From positions 310,001 to 374,000 of the forward strand of contig NZ_JABLSJ010000003.1 in NCBI RefSeq assembly GCF_013618635.1: 64,000 bases of DNA, given 5' to 3'. The translations under genes and the position numbers were made by a program. The stretch comes from Thalassobacillus sp. CUG 92003. GTDB lineage: Bacteria; Bacillota; Bacilli; Bacillales; Halobacillaceae. Position 1 is the first letter of the stretch. Every line of letters begins with the position of its first letter. Below are positions 45,219 to 54,245 of the stretch, piece after piece. The notes under the pieces are model-generated. The model saw only the letters and a list, made by a program, of their open reading frames with translations. It searched no databases and was not told the origin of the DNA.

Positions 45219-45254
45219 AGTTAACACCTCTAAGCTATTGGAACTGCTTTTAAT

Positions 45255-45284
45255 ATATTCGTACAAGTTCTTAATTTTATTATA
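45255..45284 (-). promoter_or_regulatory. araR promoter and autoregulatory AraR-like box
   Basis: TATAAT on the minus strand (45279-45284), with the half-conserved box ACTTGTACGAATAT (45255-45268) just downstream. The -35 is weak. Confidence 0.45.
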
Positions 45285-45348
45285 CCATTTATGCTTCTGG
45301 AGAAGCCATTAATTAGAGGATTAGCAGACAATCAGCTATAGACTGCAG

Positions 45349-46824
45349 CTATTGTCTCCATAAAACGTCGTTCCATTTCAATTCCTTTTTAAACTCTCTC
45401 AATTTAGTATCATCATTGATAATCAAACATTCTACTTGGACCATTTCTGCAAATTCCAACAACTGATTGACGGTAACTTCAAAGGAGAGAACGGTATGGT
45501 GGGCGCCTCCAGCGTGTATCCATGCCTCTGTCGCTTCATTCAAAGAAGGCTTGGGCTTCCACAATACTTTCGCAACAGGCAGATGAGGAGTATCGATATG
45601 CGGCTGTTCCGCATCCACTTCATTGACAACGAGACGAAAGCGGCCACCCAGCTCAATAAGAGAGACATTAACTGCTTTACCGCTTTTTCCATCGAATACA
45701 AGTCTGGCGGGATCAGCTTTATCGCCCATAGAAAGGGGGTGAATGACGATTTCAGGTTTAGTCGCAGCTATGGTTGGACAAATTTCCATCATATGAGATC
45801 CTAGTATCTTTTCGTTGCCTGGCTCTAAGTGGTACGTATAATCTTCCATAAATGTCGTATCCTTGTTGTGCGCAATGATCTTCATAAAGCGTAATAAAGC
45901 AGCTGTCCTCCAGTCCCCTTCGCCCGCAAATCCATATCCCTCTGCCATCAAACGCTGAGCCGCCAGGCCAGGCAGCTGAAGCATGCCATGTAAGTCCTCG
46001 AAGTTCGTAGTAAATGCCGTATAATTTCCTTTTTGCAAGAATTGTTTCAAGCCAATCTCCATTTTAGCCTGTTCTTTGATGGCGGCACTCGAAAAATCAT
46101 CCTCTTCAAAATCGTACAACGCTTTATATTCCTGATACACATTCTCCACTTGCTGGTCTGTCACCGTATTCATTTCCTCCACGAGATCACCTATACCATA
46201 ATAGTCAACTGTCCAACCAAATTTAATTTGCGCTTCTATTTTATCTCCATCCGTTACAGCAACATTCCGCATATTATCTCCAAATCTTGCTACACGAACG
46301 TTCCTGCTCTCCGACACGGCAACAGCCGTATTCATCCAGTCAGCGCATTTCTTTAATACACGTTCATCCTTCCAATACCCGACCACCACTTTACGCGGAA
46401 TTTTCATCCGAGTGCTAATAAAGCCGTATTCCCGGTCTCCGTGAGCCGACTGATTTAAGTTCATGAACTCCATATCGATACTATCCCATGGGATATCGCG
46501 GTTGTATTGAGTATGCAGATGAAGTAATGGTTTCTGCAGACTATTCAGCCCGCCTATCCACATTTTGGCTGGGGAGAAAGTATGCATCCATGTAATCAAC
46601 CCGGCGCATCTTTCACTTGAGTTAGCTTCCTGACAGAGTCTGTAAATGTCGTCTGCCGTAGTAAGTACAGATTTAAATGTGATTGAAAAAGGAAGATTCC
46701 CGTTTTCGTTTATTTTGTTGATCATGTCCACCGAATGATCTTCTACTGTTCGTAAAGCATCGTCTCCATACAAATGCTGGCTGCCCGTTACAAACCAAAA
46801 TTCATAGTCTTTGACCTTTAACAT
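45349..46824 (-). CDS. araA: L-arabinose isomerase
   Basis: A 491-residue Mn-dependent isomerase converting L-arabinose to L-ribulose. Visible blocks are FWFVTGSQHLYGDDALRTVEDHS at the N-terminus, HLHTQYNRDIPWDSIDMEFMNLNQSAHGDREYGFI, and GEGDWRTAALLRFMK and MEDYTYHLEPGNEKILGSHMMEICPTIA, which hold the metal-binding Glu/His residues. It is the third gene of araD-araB-araA, 19 bases after araB. Length and motifs are complete. Confidence 0.95.
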   Translation of the reverse strand: MLKVKDYEFWFVTGSQHLYGDDALRTVEDHSVDMINKINENGNLPFSITFKSVLTTADDIYRLCQEANSSERCAGLITWMHTFSPAKMWIGGLNSLQKPLLHLHTQYNRDIPWDSIDMEFMNLNQSAHGDREYGFISTRMKIPRKVVVGYWKDERVLKKCADWMNTAVAVSESRNVRVARFGDNMRNVAVTDGDKIEAQIKFGWTVDYYGIGDLVEEMNTVTDQQVENVYQEYKALYDFEEDDFSSAAIKEQAKMEIGLKQFLQKGNYTAFTTNFEDLHGMLQLPGLAAQRLMAEGYGFAGEGDWRTAALLRFMKIIAHNKDTTFMEDYTYHLEPGNEKILGSHMMEICPTIAATKPEIVIHPLSMGDKADPARLVFDGKSGKAVNVSLIELGGRFRLVVNEVDAEQPHIDTPHLPVAKVLWKPKPSLNEATEAWIHAGGAHHTVLSFEVTVNQLLEFAEMVQVECLIINDDTKLREFKKELKWNDVLWRQ

Positions 46825-46842
46825 ATGAACCCTCCCCTATGT

Positions 46843-48531
46843 TTACATATTCAATTCGGCTTGGGGCTTTGCTCCTGACTTAAGGGTTTTCAGTCTTTTC
46901 ATCACATCGTTTTCTCCTCGGCCGAAATAGTCATGGAGCCTGTTGTATTCTTGATAGAGCTGTTCATAAATTTCGACATGTTCAGGTATGGGCTCAATGA
47001 CCTCTTCATTAATACGCCCCATTTGGCTAGCTGAATCTACAATGGAGTCATAGCCGCCCTTACCGCTCCCGGCCGCAACTGCCCCGAACATCGCAGCGCC
47101 TAAAGCCGGGGTCTGGAAGGAGTCAGCAATTTTTATCTTTCGGTTGGTCACGTCCGCATAGATTTGCATAAGCAGTCGGTTTTTTTGGGGTAACCCGCCG
47201 CAAGCATATAATTCATCGACTGAGACCCCATTTTGATGGAAGGCATCGACAATTTTTCTTGTACCAAAGGCCGTGCTCTCTAACAATGCCCGGTAAATTT
47301 CCTCCGGTTTCGTTTGGAGTGTAGCCCCGACTAGTAGACCGCTTAGCTCTGTATCGACTAAAACAGAGCGATTTCCATTCCACCAATCTAGTGCAAGTAA
47401 TCCTGTCTCGCCCGGTGCGTAATTAATCGCTCTATTCTCAAGCCATTGATGGACATTTAAGCCATCCTTTTCAGCAGCTTCTAAAACATATCCCGGGACC
47501 CCTTCATCTACAAACCAGGCGAAAATATCTCCAACTGCAGACTGTCCGGCCTCATAACCATAAAATCCAGGGATGATCCCATCTTCCACCACTCCACACA
47601 TGCCTTCTACATATTTTTCTTCCGTCCCAAGAACCATGTGGCAAATGGAAGTACCCATCGCCATCACCATTTTACCTGGCGAGACTACTCCCATTGCTGG
47701 AACAGCCGCATGGGCATCCACATTACCGACTGCTACAGCCGTACCTGATTTCAGACCAGTAATTTCTGCCATTTCCTCTGATAAACCGCCTGCTTTGGTA
47801 CCGAGTTCCACCACTTCACCACGCAGTTTTGTTTCCGCGAGATATTCAAACCGCGGATCTAAGGATTTGAAGAATTCCTTACTTGGATAAGTATCCTGCT
47901 TGTGCCAAATGGCTTTGTACCCAGCCGTGCAACTATTTCTCATCAAACAGCCAGTAAGCTGTGAAACGACCCAGTCCGTCGCTTCTACGAATTGGTCCGC
48001 TCGGTTGTACATGTCCGGGTCTTCATTCAAAATTTGCCATATTTTCGCAATCATCCATTCGGAGGATATTTTTCCCCCGTATCTAGGCAAGAAAGCTTCC
48101 CCGCGCTGTTCCGCAATTTCATTCAGCAAAGTTGCTTCTTTTTGTGCCGCATGATGTTTCCACAATTTAACCCAGCTATGCGGATGAGCTGCTAACTCAG
48201 GATCAAAACATAAAGGAATCCCGTCTTCATCAATCGGAAGCATCGTACAAGCCGTAAAATCAATGCCTAATCCGATGATATCCTCAGGCCTTACTTTGGA
48301 TTGCTCTAACACAGCAGGTATCGACCTTCTAATCACCTCTATGTAGTCATCTGGATGCTGTAAGGCCCATTCCAGGCCAAGCTGGGTACCTTGAGGCAGT
48401 TGTTCAGACATAACCCCATGCGGAAAGCTCGTCACATGATCCGCTACTTCTGTCCCATCCTCTAACGACACGAGTACAGCCCTGCCTGACTCTGTGCCAA
48501 AGTCTATTCCGATGGCGTATTTTTCTGCCAT
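46843..48531 (-). CDS. araB: Ribulokinase
   Basis: A 562-residue FGGY-family kinase phosphorylating L-ribulose at O5. The N-terminal phosphate loop is [35 protein letters not shown] is the araB-type substrate region, and the C-terminal ATP site is [20 protein letters not shown]. It is 19 bases downstream of araD, in the araDBA operon. Confidence 0.95.
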   Translation of the reverse strand: MAEKYAIGIDFGTESGRAVLVSLEDGTEVADHVTSFPHGVMSEQLPQGTQLGLEWALQHPDDYIEVIRRSIPAVLEQSKVRPEDIIGLGIDFTACTMLPIDEDGIPLCFDPELAAHPHSWVKLWKHHAAQKEATLLNEIAEQRGEAFLPRYGGKISSEWMIAKIWQILNEDPDMYNRADQFVEATDWVVSQLTGCLMRNSCTAGYKAIWHKQDTYPSKEFFKSLDPRFEYLAETKLRGEVVELGTKAGGLSEEMAEITGLKSGTAVAVGNVDAHAAVPAMGVVSPGKMVMAMGTSICHMVLGTEEKYVEGMCGVVEDGIIPGFYGYEAGQSAVGDIFAWFVDEGVPGYVLEAAEKDGLNVHQWLENRAINYAPGETGLLALDWWNGNRSVLVDTELSGLLVGATLQTKPEEIYRALLESTAFGTRKIVDAFHQNGVSVDELYACGGLPQKNRLLMQIYADVTNRKIKIADSFQTPALGAAMFGAVAAGSGKGGYDSIVDSASQMGRINEEVIEPIPEHVEIYEQLYQEYNRLHDYFGRGENDVMKRLKTLKSGAKPQAELNM

Positions 48532-48549
48532 TTATATCCCCCCCCTTTA

Positions 48550-49239
48550 TTATTTTTGACCGTAATAAGCATTGGCACCGTGCTTTCGCAAATAATGTTT
48601 ATCCAGCAGTGCTTGTTCCATATCCGGAGTTTGCGGGTTTAATTGATAGGTATGAAATGCCATCTTAGCCACCTCTTCGAGAACCACCGCATTGTGAACA
48701 GCATCACTTGGACTTTCACCCCAATTAAATGGCGCATGACTGTGCACCAGAACACCGGGTACTTGCTGAGGGCTGACCGCTTCGAACGCTTCTACAATGA
48801 CATTACCGGTTTCCAGCTCATAATTATGCTGGATTTCTTGATCGTTCATTCTTCGCGTACATGGAATCTGGCCATAGTAATAATCACCATGGGTGGTACC
48901 GAGCGCGGGTATGCTTCTGCCTGCCTGTGCCCAGGTGGTCGCCCAAGTAGAATGTGTGTGAACCACCCCGCCTATTTGGGGAATTCTTTGATATAACACG
49001 AGATGGGTCGGCGTATCTGAAGAAGGCTTTAAATCTCCTTCAATTACATTCCCCTCCAAATCAACGACCACCATACTATCTACGGTTAAATCTTCATAAG
49101 CTAACCCACTCGGTTTGATAACCATCAGCTGACTCTTGTCGTCGAAACCGCTTACATTTCCCCACGTAAAAGTAACAAGTCCGTGTTTAGGCAGCTCTTG
49201 GTTCGCTTTCAGCACCTCGTTCTTCAGATCTTTTAACAT
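48550..49239 (-). CDS. araD: L-ribulose-5-phosphate 4-epimerase
   Basis: A 229-residue class II aldolase-type, Zn-dependent epimerase giving D-xylulose 5-phosphate. Metal ligands are in [16 protein letters not shown] and the later [11 protein letters not shown]. The substrate region is [24 protein letters not shown] 49239 (MLKDLKNEV) is preferred because GGGAGG is 11 bases upstream and GTG 49248 is too close to it. It is the first gene of araDBA, directly behind two AraR boxes. Confidence 0.93.
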   Translation of the reverse strand: MLKDLKNEVLKANQELPKHGLVTFTWGNVSGFDDKSQLMVIKPSGLAYEDLTVDSMVVVDLEGNVIEGDLKPSSDTPTHLVLYQRIPQIGGVVHTHSTWATTWAQAGRSIPALGTTHGDYYYGQIPCTRRMNDQEIQHNYELETGNVIVEAFEAVSPQQVPGVLVHSHAPFNWGESPSDAVHNAVVLEEVAKMAFHTYQLNPQTPDMEQALLDKHYLRKHGANAYYGQK

Positions 49240-49269
49240 GAGAGTCACCGCCTCCCCTCTAACTTTCTA

Positions 49270-49329
49270 TCTTGTACGTATAAGTTTTTCTTTAATTTAT
49301 CTTAATATAAAAAATATGTACGTGCAAGT
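49270..49329 (-). promoter_or_regulatory. araDBA promoter with two AraR boxes
   Basis: Boxes TCTTGTACGTATAAGT (49270-49285) and ATATGTACGTGCAAGT (49314-49329) have centres 44 bases apart, about four helical turns, as expected for cooperative AraR binding. A promoter TTGCAC (49322-49327), 17 bases, TAAGAT (49299-49304) lies between and under them. The gap to 49463 shows nothing else. Confidence 0.75.
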
Positions 49330-49463
49330 TAAAATTTTGCTTTCATTCTCTCTCCCTTTTTAGCTTGAATGGTAGATCAACGCTCTAAGTAATATAGTCA
49401 CAGCCAGCTTATAAAAGACGGGGCTTTAAGTAACTTGAACTATACCTCTAATAATGGACCCTG

Positions 49464-49512
49464 ATAAAAAAAGCTACCCAAAAGTTCTGCGAACGATTGA
49501 GTAGCTTTCAAG
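49464..49512 (-). terminator. Terminator of the GntP/dehydratase operon
   Basis: AAAGCTAC (49470-49477) pairs with GTAGCTTT (49501-49508), flanked by an A-run that becomes a U-tract on the minus strand. Confidence 0.65.
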
Positions 49513-49590
49513 CAATATTGTATTTGGTTACTTTCTACTCTTCAAAGTGAATGTCTATTACATGACTTCCCAACGACCTGACTAAAAATC

Positions 49591-50748
49591 TTAAAAGCCT
49601 TCCACAGGTTCACGTTTCTCCCACCCTTCTCTAAACAAAGGCAAGAAATTTTCTCTTTTATAGGGATGCTTACGTATTTCTTCTATATTCAAATCAGTCC
49701 CCCATCCTGGACGATCACTAACCTGAATATATCCCTCCTCAATATCAAGCGTGTTCGTAAGTATATGCTGGGTCCATGGTTCATTAAAGTCCTCGAAGAT
49801 TTCATGGATAAAGAAGTTAGGTGTAGCTGTATTAAGGTGAGCACATACGATCGAACATAACGGCCCTTGCGCACTGTGTGGTGCGATTACACCGTTAAAA
49901 GCGTTAACCATTCCTGCTACCTGCTTCGCTGACGTCAATCCCATAAATTGAGGCTCAAGCTGAATAATGTGAACTTGATTGTGTGAAAGAAGTTCTGCAA
50001 ATTGCTCCTTACAGTAATAATCCTCCCCACATGCAATTGGCACAGGGCTGCGCTTAGCAACTTCAATCATCGATGAAACACTTTGTGGGGGCACAGGAGC
50101 TTCGAACCATGTTGGTTCATATTTAGCCATTTCTTCCGAGAATCTAAGTGCAGTATGGACACTGAAACGATTATGCCCTTCAATCAAAATATCTACATCG
50201 TCCCCTACTGCCTCACGCACCGCTCCGATGAGTTCAAGCGATAATTTAAAATCCTTCCGCTCCACCGATTTCCACGCCGCACCAAATGGATCGAATTTTA
50301 ATGCGGTGTATCCTTTATCTACTACTTGTTTAGCCAACCTGTAAAAATTTTCAGGCGTGCGCGGCCCGCTCGTGTACCATCCGTTTGCATAAACTCTAAG
50401 GCTTTCGTGACACTTTCCACCGAGTAACTTATAAACAGGCTGCTCTAATACTTTCCCCATGATGTCCCAGCAAGCAAATTCAATCCCTGATAAAGCTGCA
50501 CCTTGAATTTGCCCGCCATCGGAAAACACATCCCTGAACATGTGAAGAGAATGATTTTCTACATCAAATGGATCCTTACCTATAACGTAAGGCTTCAACT
50601 CATGGATAGCTGCTTCGACTGTTTTACCAAATCCATTTAATGTGGCTTCTCCTATACCGTGCACCCCTTCATCGGTGTCAACTTGCACAAACACCCAATT
50701 TTTCCATCCGTTACCTGCAATATACGTTTGGACATCTAAGATTTTCAT
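49591..50748 (-). CDS. Enolase-superfamily (mandelate racemase/MLE) sugar-acid dehydratase
   Basis: A 385-residue Mg-dependent enzyme of the MR/MLE group. The N-terminal capping domain ends near 125. In the barrel, acidic metal ligands lie in DILIEGHNRFS, TWFEAPVPP and IACGEDYY, and a catalytic His in IAPHSAQGPLC. The overall pattern suggests galactonate/gluconate/arabinonate dehydratases that give a 2-keto-3-deoxy acid. The exact substrate cannot be read from sequence. The gene follows a GntP permease by 24 bases, so the substrate is probably an imported aldonate. Confidence 0.78.
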   Translation of the reverse strand: MKILDVQTYIAGNGWKNWVFVQVDTDEGVHGIGEATLNGFGKTVEAAIHELKPYVIGKDPFDVENHSLHMFRDVFSDGGQIQGAALSGIEFACWDIMGKVLEQPVYKLLGGKCHESLRVYANGWYTSGPRTPENFYRLAKQVVDKGYTALKFDPFGAAWKSVERKDFKLSLELIGAVREAVGDDVDILIEGHNRFSVHTALRFSEEMAKYEPTWFEAPVPPQSVSSMIEVAKRSPVPIACGEDYYCKEQFAELLSHNQVHIIQLEPQFMGLTSAKQVAGMVNAFNGVIAPHSAQGPLCSIVCAHLNTATPNFFIHEIFEDFNEPWTQHILTNTLDIEEGYIQVSDRPGWGTDLNIEEIRKHPYKRENFLPLFREGWEKREPVEGF

Positions 50749-50772
50749 CGTATCGCTCCTCTTCTAAAAAGA

Positions 50773-52152
50773 TTAAAAAAACAAACTGAGTAATAGGCAA
50801 ACTGTAAACCCTACTAAAGCTACAATAGTTGACATGACCGTCCATGACTTAAGTGTTTCACCCTCCGTCATTCCAAAATAACGGTTAACCATCCAGAAAC
50901 CTGAATCATTGACGTGAGACGCAATTGTTGCGCCCGATGCTACAGCGATAACCACAATTCCTTTTAATGGCTCACTTGCATCAAATGAACTTATTAGCGG
51001 GGCAACCAAGCTAGAAGCAGTCACCATTGACACCGTTACTGAACCTTGAGCGATCCTTAATAAAGCTGCAGTCAGAAAAGCAAAGACAACGAGCGGGAGT
51101 TGAGTTTTTTCCATAGCATCGGCAAGCACATCACCTATTCCTGATGCAATGAGCATTTCTCCAAATACACCACCGGCACCCGTTACTAAGATGATAATAC
51201 CGGCAGGTTCAAGAGCTTTCGTGGTAATCTTTTGGATTTCATATTTTGTATATCCTCTTTTCGTTCCGAAAATATAGAACGTGAGGAGTGTAGCAATGGT
51301 AAGGGCAACAAAAGGATGCCCTACAAAGGTGAATATGCTCCTGAGTGTACTTCCCTCCGCCAACAGGACATCTCCGGTCGTACTACATAAAATCAGGATA
51401 ATGGGTAATAGAATGATCGAAATCACATTTATGAAACTCGGCAATTCTTTTCCATTATATTGCCCTTCAGTTTCCCGTTCGTTATCAGCAAGGGCCGCTG
51501 CTTGTTCCTGCATAAACTCCGGGATACCAAGATGGATTTTTTGTGATATATAGTTTCCAAATACAGGTCCTGCTAGGATCATAGCGGGTATACCAGCAAT
51601 AACACCGAACAAGATCACATAACCTAAATCAGCTCCAATTAATGAGGCGGAAGCGATGGGACCTGGAGTTGGAGGAATCATGCCATGAGCTACAATGAGT
51701 CCCGCCAGTAAAGGTATTCCATAATAGAGCAAAGATTTGTTCGATTTACGTGTTAAGCTGTACAAAATCGGCATCAAAATGACAAGGGCCACGTCGAGAA
51801 AAACAGGAATTGAAATAATTAATCCTGCAATACTCAATGCCCAGGGACTGTTTTTTTCACCAAATTTATTAAGCAAGGATAACGCTAAGCGTTCTGCACC
51901 ACCTGAGACCTTTAATACTTCTCCGAACATAGCACCAAGGCCAATGATGATGGCTATGAAAGCAAGCGTACCTCCCATACCTTCTTCAAACGTTTCGATG
52001 ATCTCTTCAGGCGGCATCCCTACTGCCAGTCCTACAAGAAAACTTGTGACCATCAGTGCAACAAATGCTTGGAGTTTGGTTCTCATTACAAGGAATAGCA
52101 ATAAAGCTACGCCTAAAATGGCCACAATAATCAGCCAAGAAGTTGAAGCCAA
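50773..52152 (-). CDS. GntP-family gluconate/aldonate:H+ symporter
   Basis: A 459-residue transporter with about 12-14 hydrophobic segments. Typical GntP sequences are VALVILMPILYSLTRKSNKSLLYYGIPLLAGLIVAHGMIPPTPGPIA and GAGGVFGEMLIASGIG, ending with ASHVNDSGFWMVNRYFGMTE. It imports gluconate or a related sugar acid. It is the first gene of a two-gene unit with the dehydratase. A cre-like site and tandem IclR-type operators lie upstream. Confidence 0.85.
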   Translation of the reverse strand: MASTSWLIIVAILGVALLLFLVMRTKLQAFVALMVTSFLVGLAVGMPPEEIIETFEEGMGGTLAFIAIIIGLGAMFGEVLKVSGGAERLALSLLNKFGEKNSPWALSIAGLIISIPVFLDVALVILMPILYSLTRKSNKSLLYYGIPLLAGLIVAHGMIPPTPGPIASASLIGADLGYVILFGVIAGIPAMILAGPVFGNYISQKIHLGIPEFMQEQAAALADNERETEGQYNGKELPSFINVISIILLPIILILCSTTGDVLLAEGSTLRSIFTFVGHPFVALTIATLLTFYIFGTKRGYTKYEIQKITTKALEPAGIIILVTGAGGVFGEMLIASGIGDVLADAMEKTQLPLVVFAFLTAALLRIAQGSVTVSMVTASSLVAPLISSFDASEPLKGIVVIAVASGATIASHVNDSGFWMVNRYFGMTEGETLKSWTVMSTIVALVGFTVCLLLSLFF

Positions 52153-52176
52153 AAAATCCTCTCCTTTGCCTTAATA

Positions 52177-52190
52177 AGATAGCGCTTACA
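52177..52190 (-). promoter_or_regulatory. cre-like site upstream of gntP
   Basis: TGTAAGCGCTATCT on the minus strand matches the CcpA consensus at 13 of 14 positions and lies 25 bases before the gntP start codon. Confidence 0.6.
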
Positions 52191-52252
52191 TAAAAAGCGA
52201 TAATAATTGACCTCGTCCTGAGGAGACATAAGCAGAATAAGAGTAATTTTTG

Positions 52253-52287
52253 TTCTACATTATCGAACTAAGTTCTGATATATGGAC
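52253..52287 (-). promoter_or_regulatory. Tandem IclR-type operators, gntP unit
   Basis: Two TTC-N9-GAA/GAC elements (52253-52267 and 52273-52287) have centres 20 bases apart. The same pair with the same spacing is upstream of the aldehyde dehydrogenase at 55861-55895. Confidence 0.7.
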
Positions 52288-52320
52288 ATACTCAAACCAA
52301 ATTTGAGGCATAAAATACAC

Positions 52321-53094
52321 CTAAGATGCCCCCTTTTGATACCCCATCTCCTTTGAGATCTTTTGTGCTGTTTCATTCATCAACGGAACAAGACTTTCGA
52401 ATTGTTCACTATTCAACTGGGGAGTTGGCATTGATAGACTAAAGGCAGCTGTCACATCACCTGTGTGATTGTAAATCGGAAACGCAAGGCAGCTGATCCC
52501 CGGTTCATTTTCTTCACGATCGATCGCGTAGCCCCTTTCCTTGATTTTACGCAATTCTTCTAGAAAATCCTGTTTATTCGTCAAAGTATTGCTCGTTTGT
52601 TTTTCAAAAACGTAATCCGCCAATATATCGTTGATTTCTTCTTGATCTCTAAAAGCTATCAGGGCTTTCCCGACTCCTGAACTATGAATAGGGGCTCTGC
52701 GGCCTATACGAGAATATTGTACGTTTCCCGAGCTGCCTTCGACTTTGTCGATGTAAACCCCTTCCTTTTCTTCTAAGATAACGAGGTGTAACGTATGACC
52801 TGTTTTTCTGGATAATTCCCACAAGTACTTCTTAGCTACAGAACGAATATCCAGATTGTAAATGACAAAGTTACCTCGTTCGAATAACTTCATCCCTAAT
52901 CGATATTTTCCATTTTCACTTACTTTTTCAATGTAACCATACTCATTAAGTGTTTTGAGCAAGGAATGAACCGTGCTTTTACTAAGGTGCATTCTATTAC
53001 TTATTTCTGTTATTTTTAGTTCAGTTTCATATTCATTAAATAAATCTAATATTTTTAAAGCTCGCTCAACTGACTGGATTATCGCCATTTTCAT
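52321..53094 (-). CDS. IclR-family regulator of the sugar-acid locus (KdgR-like)
   Basis: A 257-residue IclR protein. The N-terminal winged helix is RALKILDLFNEYETELKITEISNRMHLSKSTVHSLLKTLNEYGYIEK. The effector domain contains KVEGSSGNVQYSRIGRRAPIHSSGVGKALIAF and ENEPGISCLAFPIYNHTGDVTAAFSLSMP. It lies between the two transcription units that carry identical tandem operators, which makes it their likely regulator, probably sensing a 2-keto-3-deoxy sugar acid. The gap to the upstream gene is only 81 bases, so it may be co-transcribed with the aldehyde dehydrogenase unit. Confidence 0.85.
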   Translation of the reverse strand: MKMAIIQSVERALKILDLFNEYETELKITEISNRMHLSKSTVHSLLKTLNEYGYIEKVSENGKYRLGMKLFERGNFVIYNLDIRSVAKKYLWELSRKTGHTLHLVILEEKEGVYIDKVEGSSGNVQYSRIGRRAPIHSSGVGKALIAFRDQEEINDILADYVFEKQTSNTLTNKQDFLEELRKIKERGYAIDREENEPGISCLAFPIYNHTGDVTAAFSLSMPTPQLNSEQFESLVPLMNETAQKISKEMGYQKGAS

Positions 53095-53175
53095 TCATCC
53101 CTCATTAAAATATGTTTGCAATTATCGTAACATATTCGATCCTAGTTTATTAAAAGTACCCGTCTAAGACTAGCA

Positions 53176-54129
53176 TCAACGAGGGGGTGAAATTAACCGT
53201 CCTTCTACAGGAATAGCTAAGTCTCCAGCACCAATTTCCGATGTTTTTAAATGAGGGGCGTATCTTTGAATCATTTCAAACCCTACCCTGGCTCGCCTTA
53301 CGCGCTCTCTGGATAAATCAATCGATGTTTGTTCAAGGTGAGTTCCTGACGGATAAATGTTAGGGGCATTACGTAAACCAAACTTGATATACACCGGAGA
53401 AGCTACCCTAATCATTTCAGGAATATCAAAATGGCGAATGAACCCGCCTAATTCATCCGGGACCTCCACGTAAATATCTAAAGGAATGTCGACAGACTGA
53501 CGGATGGCCGCGAGCTTCGCAAGAGACAGATCAGTAGGCACGTTAAACGTCCCTGCCCCGTTATCTTCCATCATTTTAATGGATACTGGATTTGATTGGC
53601 CCATTTGTACAGAAATCTTCACATTCAAGTCTTCCGGCAGCTCTCCCAATTTCTTGAATTCATTAACAAGCCAGAGTAAACCTTCATCAGCCACAAGAAT
53701 ACTTCTTAACCCAGCTTCACAGCCCCTTTTTATGTCTTCGATTGAGTATACTAACTGGTCCATTCCTTCGACACGCTGCCCAGCAACCTTACCACCGCTG
53801 GACCAGGGCATCGCTGTAATATCCCAATTCCCTCGTGGTCCAACGAACAAGCTGGCTTCCAGACTTTCCTTTTTAGCCAACTGAATCATAGTGGTAAGCT
53901 CCTCATCCGTATAAAGCATGATCCCGCTTCCTTGGGAGATGCGATGAACCGGAACCTGATACGTACGGGAAGCCTCTACCACTGTTTCCAATGATTTGAC
54001 TCCTTCAACACTAGGAATTTCTATTCTATATTGAGCTCCATCAGGAAAGGTCTTATGTGATGTTGGAAGATCGTTACAGTCCCCTCCAGGAAAGCCGAGT
54101 TTTTCAATCATATCCCTTGTTCTATCCAT
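53176..54129 (-). CDS. U32-peptidase-like protein of unknown role in the sugar-acid locus
   Basis: A 317-residue protein with a probable TIM-barrel layout: YRIEIPSVEGVKSLETVVEAS, VPVHRISQGSGIMLYTDEEL, ASLFVGPRGNWDITAM, LRSILVADEGLLWLVNEFK, KISVQMGQSNPVS, IPLDIYVEVPDELGGFIRHFD. It resembles proteins sometimes labelled U32-family peptidase. No classic U32 cysteine cluster is seen, so proteolysis is doubtful. It lies in the aldehyde dehydrogenase operon, where a keto-deoxy-acid dehydratase or aldolase would be expected, and such an enzyme is otherwise missing. That role is a hypothesis only. Confidence 0.6.
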   Translation of the reverse strand: MDRTRDMIEKLGFPGGDCNDLPTSHKTFPDGAQYRIEIPSVEGVKSLETVVEASRTYQVPVHRISQGSGIMLYTDEELTTMIQLAKKESLEASLFVGPRGNWDITAMPWSSGGKVAGQRVEGMDQLVYSIEDIKRGCEAGLRSILVADEGLLWLVNEFKKLGELPEDLNVKISVQMGQSNPVSIKMMEDNGAGTFNVPTDLSLAKLAAIRQSVDIPLDIYVEVPDELGGFIRHFDIPEMIRVASPVYIKFGLRNAPNIYPSGTHLEQTSIDLSRERVRRARVGFEMIQRYAPHLKTSEIGAGDLAIPVEGRLISPPR

Positions 54130-54245
54130 TCATATACCTCTCCTTTCATTGTTCTGACGCCTGAATACTTACTTTTTAATAAATCCTCCAATCATGTATT
54201 AAAGGTGGTGAAAGGGACCTGTGCTAGAAAACCAGTTGTCATATA

